18,396 nucleotides of DNA from Ramicandelaber brevisporus. Lineage: Eukaryota > Kickxellomycota > Ramicandelaberales > Ramicandelaberaceae. The position numbers were made by a program, and so were the translations under genes. Location of the stretch: assembly GCA_025201865.1 (NCBI GenBank), contig MU602701.1, positions 65,101 through 83,496 on the forward strand, read 5' to 3'. The notes beneath the pieces were generated by a model, which saw only the letters and a program-made list of their open reading frames with translations, did no database searches and was not told the DNA's origin. Positions 15,471-18,396 of this stretch are shown in pieces. Every line of letters begins with the position of its first letter. The first letter of the stretch is position 1.

Positions 15471-18299
15471 ATGGCCGATCAAGGTTACTACTCGCAGACA
15501 CCGCCGCCTCACCAGCAGCAAAATCAATACTACCAGCAGCACCAGCAGCAGCAGCCTGTTGGCTACTCTGGTACTCCAGTTCATATGCAGCATCCTCTTC
15601 AGGGCAACACACCAGGCGCCTCGGCTTCTCCACCACCCGGCTCACACCACCCGTACGGCGGTGGCCACATGGCCGGCGCTGGCTACACGGGCTCCACGGC
15701 ATCTCTTCAGGCAGGCACGTCGGTATCTGCCCCACAGTTCTATCCTCCTTCGGCTGCTGGCGGTCATCATGGCGGATACGACCCATCCATGTCGCTGCCG
15801 CCGCCAAGTGCCCCGTTTGCGGGCGGTGTCGGTCGCCCGAGCACTCCGAACCCCGAGCCACGCCTCGCTATCACTCCATCGGCCTCGCAGATGCCATCGA
15901 ACGTGGCTTCCCCAGTGCCTCGTCCCAAGATCAATCCAATGTCCCAGCCAGTGATGGACGATCAGATTCGCCAGCTGTACGATGCTGATTCCGCGCCACC
16001 ACCAGAGGCCCGTCGCTTCAACGAGTTCCAGGAAGCTCGCCAGCGTCGTTTCAAGCAAGTCGAACTGACATCTGGTAACCTGGTTGTCGACTCGCCAGTC
16101 CCACAGCGTCTGCGCAGTGTGCTGGCACTCGATAATCACCAGGAGTTTACCCATGTTCGTTACACGGCTTGCACCTGTGACCCGAACGAGTTTGCCAACG
16201 AGCGCTACACCCTGCGTCCTGCCATCTACGGTCGCCAGACCGAACTCTTGTTTGTGCTCACCATGTACAATGAAGACGAGATTCTGTTCAATCGCACATT
16301 CACGGCTGTCATGAAGAACATTGCGCATCTCACCAGCCGCACCAGCTCAAAGACCTGGGGCAAGGACAGCTGGAAGAAGGTCGTCGTTTGCATCGTGTCC
16401 GATGGTCGTACCAAGATCCACCCGCGCACTCTCCAAGTGCTCGGTCTCATTGGTGTCTACCAGGAGGGTTTGGCGCAGAACTCTGTCGATGGCGAGCCTG
16501 TTACCGCGCACATTTACGAGTACACCACTCAGGTCACATTCAACTCGCGCCTGGAGATGCGTGGTCCAAAGGAGGGTCTGGTTCCATGCCAGGTCATCTT
16601 CTGTCTGAAGGAGAAGAACGCAAAGAAGATTAACTCGCACCGTTGGTTCTTCAATGCCTTCTCGCCGATTCTGAACCCGAAGGTTTGCGTCCTCATTGAT
16701 GTTGGTACCAAGCCGACCGACACATCCATCTACCATCTGTGGGCTGCCTTCAAGAACCCGCAGGTTGCCGGTGCTTGCGGTGAGATTGCTGCTGACTTGG
16801 ATAACGGTAAGAATCTCATCAATCCTCTGGTGGCTACTCAGAACTTTGAGTACAAGATGTCCAACATTCTCGACAAGCCGCTCGAATCGGTCTTTGGTTA
16901 CATCTCTGTGTTGCCTGGCGCCTTCTCTGCATACCGCTACGATGCCCTCAAGAACTCTGCCGAGGGTGTTGGTCCGCTCGCCTCGTACTTCAAGGGTGAA
17001 TTGATGCACTCTGGTGATGCCGACTCGAGTATCTTTGAAGCCAACATGTACTTGGCCGAAGATCGTATTCTCTGTTTCGAGCTGGTCGCCAAGCGCAACT
17101 GCAACTATGTGCTCAAGTACGTTAAAGGTGCCCGTGCCTACACTGATGTGCCAGATGCTCTCCCTGAACTCATTTCTCAGCGTCGTCGTTGGCTCAATGG
17201 TTCGTTCTTCGCCGCCATTTACGCCACAGCTCACTGGTACAAGCTGTTCAACTCGAGCCACTCCTTCCCGCGTCTGCTGCTCTTCATGGTTGAGTTCATC
17301 TATCAGACTGTCTCGCTCATTTTCTCGTGGTTTGCTCTCGGCAACTTCTATCTGACGTTCCACTTCCTGACCAAGAATGTGTCGGAGTTTGCTCAGAAGC
17401 AGATTGACGCCGGCCAGAAACCGACTGCTGATCCATTCTTTGGTGCTGGTGACACTGTGTTTACGATCACCAACATTCTGTACATGCTGGCTCTGTGTGT
17501 GCAGTTCGTCCTTTCGCTCGGTAATCGCCCACAAGGTACTCGTTTCATCTACTGGGGAACTGTCATTTTGTTTACCATCATCATGCTTGTTATGTTCTAT
17601 ACTGCTGTCTACTCGGTTGTTTTCACGCTTACGGACAAGCAGTTCAAGGGCAAGACTGCTGTCCAGCTGTTCCAGAATGACACCTTCCGTGATATCATTT
17701 TGTCTCTGGCTTCAACGTATGGCTTGTACATTGTCTCTTCCATCCTCTATCTGGACCCATGGCACATGATCACCTCGTTCCTCCAGTACATGCTTCTGCT
17801 TCCATCATTCGTCAACATCCTCATGGTCTACGCGTTCTGTAACATCCACGATGTCTCTTGGGGTACGAAGGGCGACACTGGCACTAGCTCCGATCTGGGT
17901 CATGCCAAGGTTGAAAAGAAGGCCGGTGCCTCTGCCGTTGCCAATGTCCAGGTTGCCAACGATGAAGCCGACATTGAGGAGTCTTATGCTAAGATGTACA
18001 AGGATCTCAAGACGCCACCGCCCAAGGTCAAAGCGGTCAAGAGCCCTGCTGACAAACGTGAAGATGCCAACCGCAAATTCCGTACCACGCTCGTTCTGAG
18101 CTGGATGTTCACCAATGCGCTTCTCATCTTTGCATTGACTTCAAAACAGTACGACAATTGGGCATTGAAGCACAGCAAAGGCTCAAACCGTATATTCAAC
18201 CCATACTTGACCTTCATCTTCTGGAGTGTCTGTGGTCTGTCTGCGGTGCGTTTTGTTGGCAGCGTGCTGTATCTCATGATCTACTATACAATCGGTTAA
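15471..18299 (+). CDS. Chitin synthase, division 1 (class I-III type)
   Basis: A complete 942-residue enzyme that polymerises UDP-GlcNAc into chitin at the plasma membrane. Residues 1-160 are a Pro/Gln/Gly-rich cytosolic tail. The chitin synthase N-terminal domain follows (about 190-280; LRPAIYGRQTELLFVLTMYNEDE). The GT2 core carries VVVCIVSDG (D311), VCVLIDVGTKP (D410), LPGAFSAYRY (481-490), YLAEDRILCFEL (E530, D531) and the product-binding QRRRW (570-574, followed by LNGS). The C-terminal half has about seven membrane segments (near 601-628, 661-681, 694-719, 741-763, 767-785, 871-886 and 909-940) and the family motif NIHDVSWGTKG near residue 793. There is no myosin motor and no cytochrome b5 domain, which excludes classes V and VII. 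The ATG has an excellent context (GCCATGG). Codon choice is strongly biased to C/G endings, suggesting high expression. All catalytic motifs are intact. Confidence 0.96.
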   Translation: MADQGYYSQTPPPHQQQNQYYQQHQQQQPVGYSGTPVHMQHPLQGNTPGASASPPPGSHHPYGGGHMAGAGYTGSTASLQAGTSVSAPQFYPPSAAGGHHGGYDPSMSLPPPSAPFAGGVGRPSTPNPEPRLAITPSASQMPSNVASPVPRPKINPMSQPVMDDQIRQLYDADSAPPPEARRFNEFQEARQRRFKQVELTSGNLVVDSPVPQRLRSVLALDNHQEFTHVRYTACTCDPNEFANERYTLRPAIYGRQTELLFVLTMYNEDEILFNRTFTAVMKNIAHLTSRTSSKTWGKDSWKKVVVCIVSDGRTKIHPRTLQVLGLIGVYQEGLAQNSVDGEPVTAHIYEYTTQVTFNSRLEMRGPKEGLVPCQVIFCLKEKNAKKINSHRWFFNAFSPILNPKVCVLIDVGTKPTDTSIYHLWAAFKNPQVAGACGEIAADLDNGKNLINPLVATQNFEYKMSNILDKPLESVFGYISVLPGAFSAYRYDALKNSAEGVGPLASYFKGELMHSGDADSSIFEANMYLAEDRILCFELVAKRNCNYVLKYVKGARAYTDVPDALPELISQRRRWLNGSFFAAIYATAHWYKLFNSSHSFPRLLLFMVEFIYQTVSLIFSWFALGNFYLTFHFLTKNVSEFAQKQIDAGQKPTADPFFGAGDTVFTITNILYMLALCVQFVLSLGNRPQGTRFIYWGTVILFTIIMLVMFYTAVYSVVFTLTDKQFKGKTAVQLFQNDTFRDIILSLASTYGLYIVSSILYLDPWHMITSFLQYMLLLPSFVNILMVYAFCNIHDVSWGTKGDTGTSSDLGHAKVEKKAGASAVANVQVANDEADIEESYAKMYKDLKTPPPKVKAVKSPADKREDANRKFRTTLVLSWMFTNALLIFALTSKQYDNWALKHSKGSNRIFNPYLTFIFWSVCGLSAVRFVGSVLYLMIYYTIG

Positions 18300-18396
18300 G
18301 TGTTGTTATTATTAATTTATTTTTGTTTTAAAGAATCTTTACTTATTGAATCTTGAATCATAAACACAATAGATGATAACTACCGGAATGATGAAT
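18300..18396 (+). other. 3' flank of chitin synthase
   Basis: AT-rich sequence directly after the stop codon, including TATTAATTTATT. There is no canonical AATAAA before the window ends, so the poly(A) site may use a variant signal or lie beyond the window. Confidence 0.5.

Noticed and set aside
15371-15988. 205-codon frame overlapping the chitin synthase start
   Set aside because: It is a shifted frame of the repeat-rich leader and N-terminus, with no family features.
16347-17534. 395-codon minus-strand open frame inside chitin synthase
   Set aside because: It is the antisense of the conserved GT2 core and exists because the biased sense codons rarely give stops on the other strand. It has no recognisable domain.
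1-18396. tRNA, rRNA, transposon, CRISPR or phage features
   Set aside because: A by-eye search of both strands found no B-box/T-loop cloverleaf, no terminal repeats with a transposase and no spaced repeats; all repeats are simple microsatellites or the local duplications listed.

Overview
The window looks like nuclear DNA from an intron-poor fungus. The clearest evidence is a complete division-1 chitin synthase at the right end, with Stm1-, Hel2-, Yju2- and possibly Opy2-type proteins beside it. Six of the seven protein genes read as single uninterrupted frames up to 942 codons, and only the 3' end of the YJU2 gene hints at an intron. Coding regions are rich in Gln, Ser, Ala and Thr homopolymers, and the intergenic DNA is full of microsatellites and pyrimidine-rich leaders. 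I cannot place the organism more precisely than a fungus, perhaps an early-diverging intron-poor lineage. I see no tRNA, rRNA, CRISPR array, transposon or prokaryotic feature.

Layout, left to right. 1-2616 (-): the 5' 872 codons of a gene that runs out of the window. It has an inactive-looking MPN fold that most resembles Abraxas/FAM175, followed by a very long low-complexity tail. 2617-3616: promoter of that gene and 3' flank of the next. 3617-4552 (-): a Stm1/SERBP1-type ribosome-associated protein, whose first 14 codons and leader are duplicated as a perfect 107-bp tandem repeat (4511-4724). 4725-5446: divergent promoter region with CG, TG, CA and CAA microsatellites. 5447-7129 (+): an F-box protein. 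7597-8634 (+): the splicing factor YJU2/CCDC94. 8797-11415 (-): a Hel2/ZNF598 RING E3 ligase, convergent with YJU2. 11416-12775: a long divergent intergenic region ending in an 8-bp tandem repeat. 12776-14638 (+): a secreted-then-anchored single-pass membrane protein with a Cys-rich Opy2-like ectodomain. 15471-18299 (+): chitin synthase. 18300-18396: 3' flank.

Themes. Two genes (Stm1-like and Hel2-like) act on the ribosome, one in dormancy or protection and one in sensing collisions. Both proteins end in, or repeat, the same short FPTL-type motif. The right-hand pair, an Opy2-like osmosensing anchor and chitin synthase, are both cell-surface genes, but they sit in tandem with separate promoters and nothing shows joint control. 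The most notable points are the duplicated start region of the Stm1-like gene (real or assembly error), the Abraxas-like protein, the shared FPTL motif, and the CAGTTGAA array in front of the Opy2-like gene.
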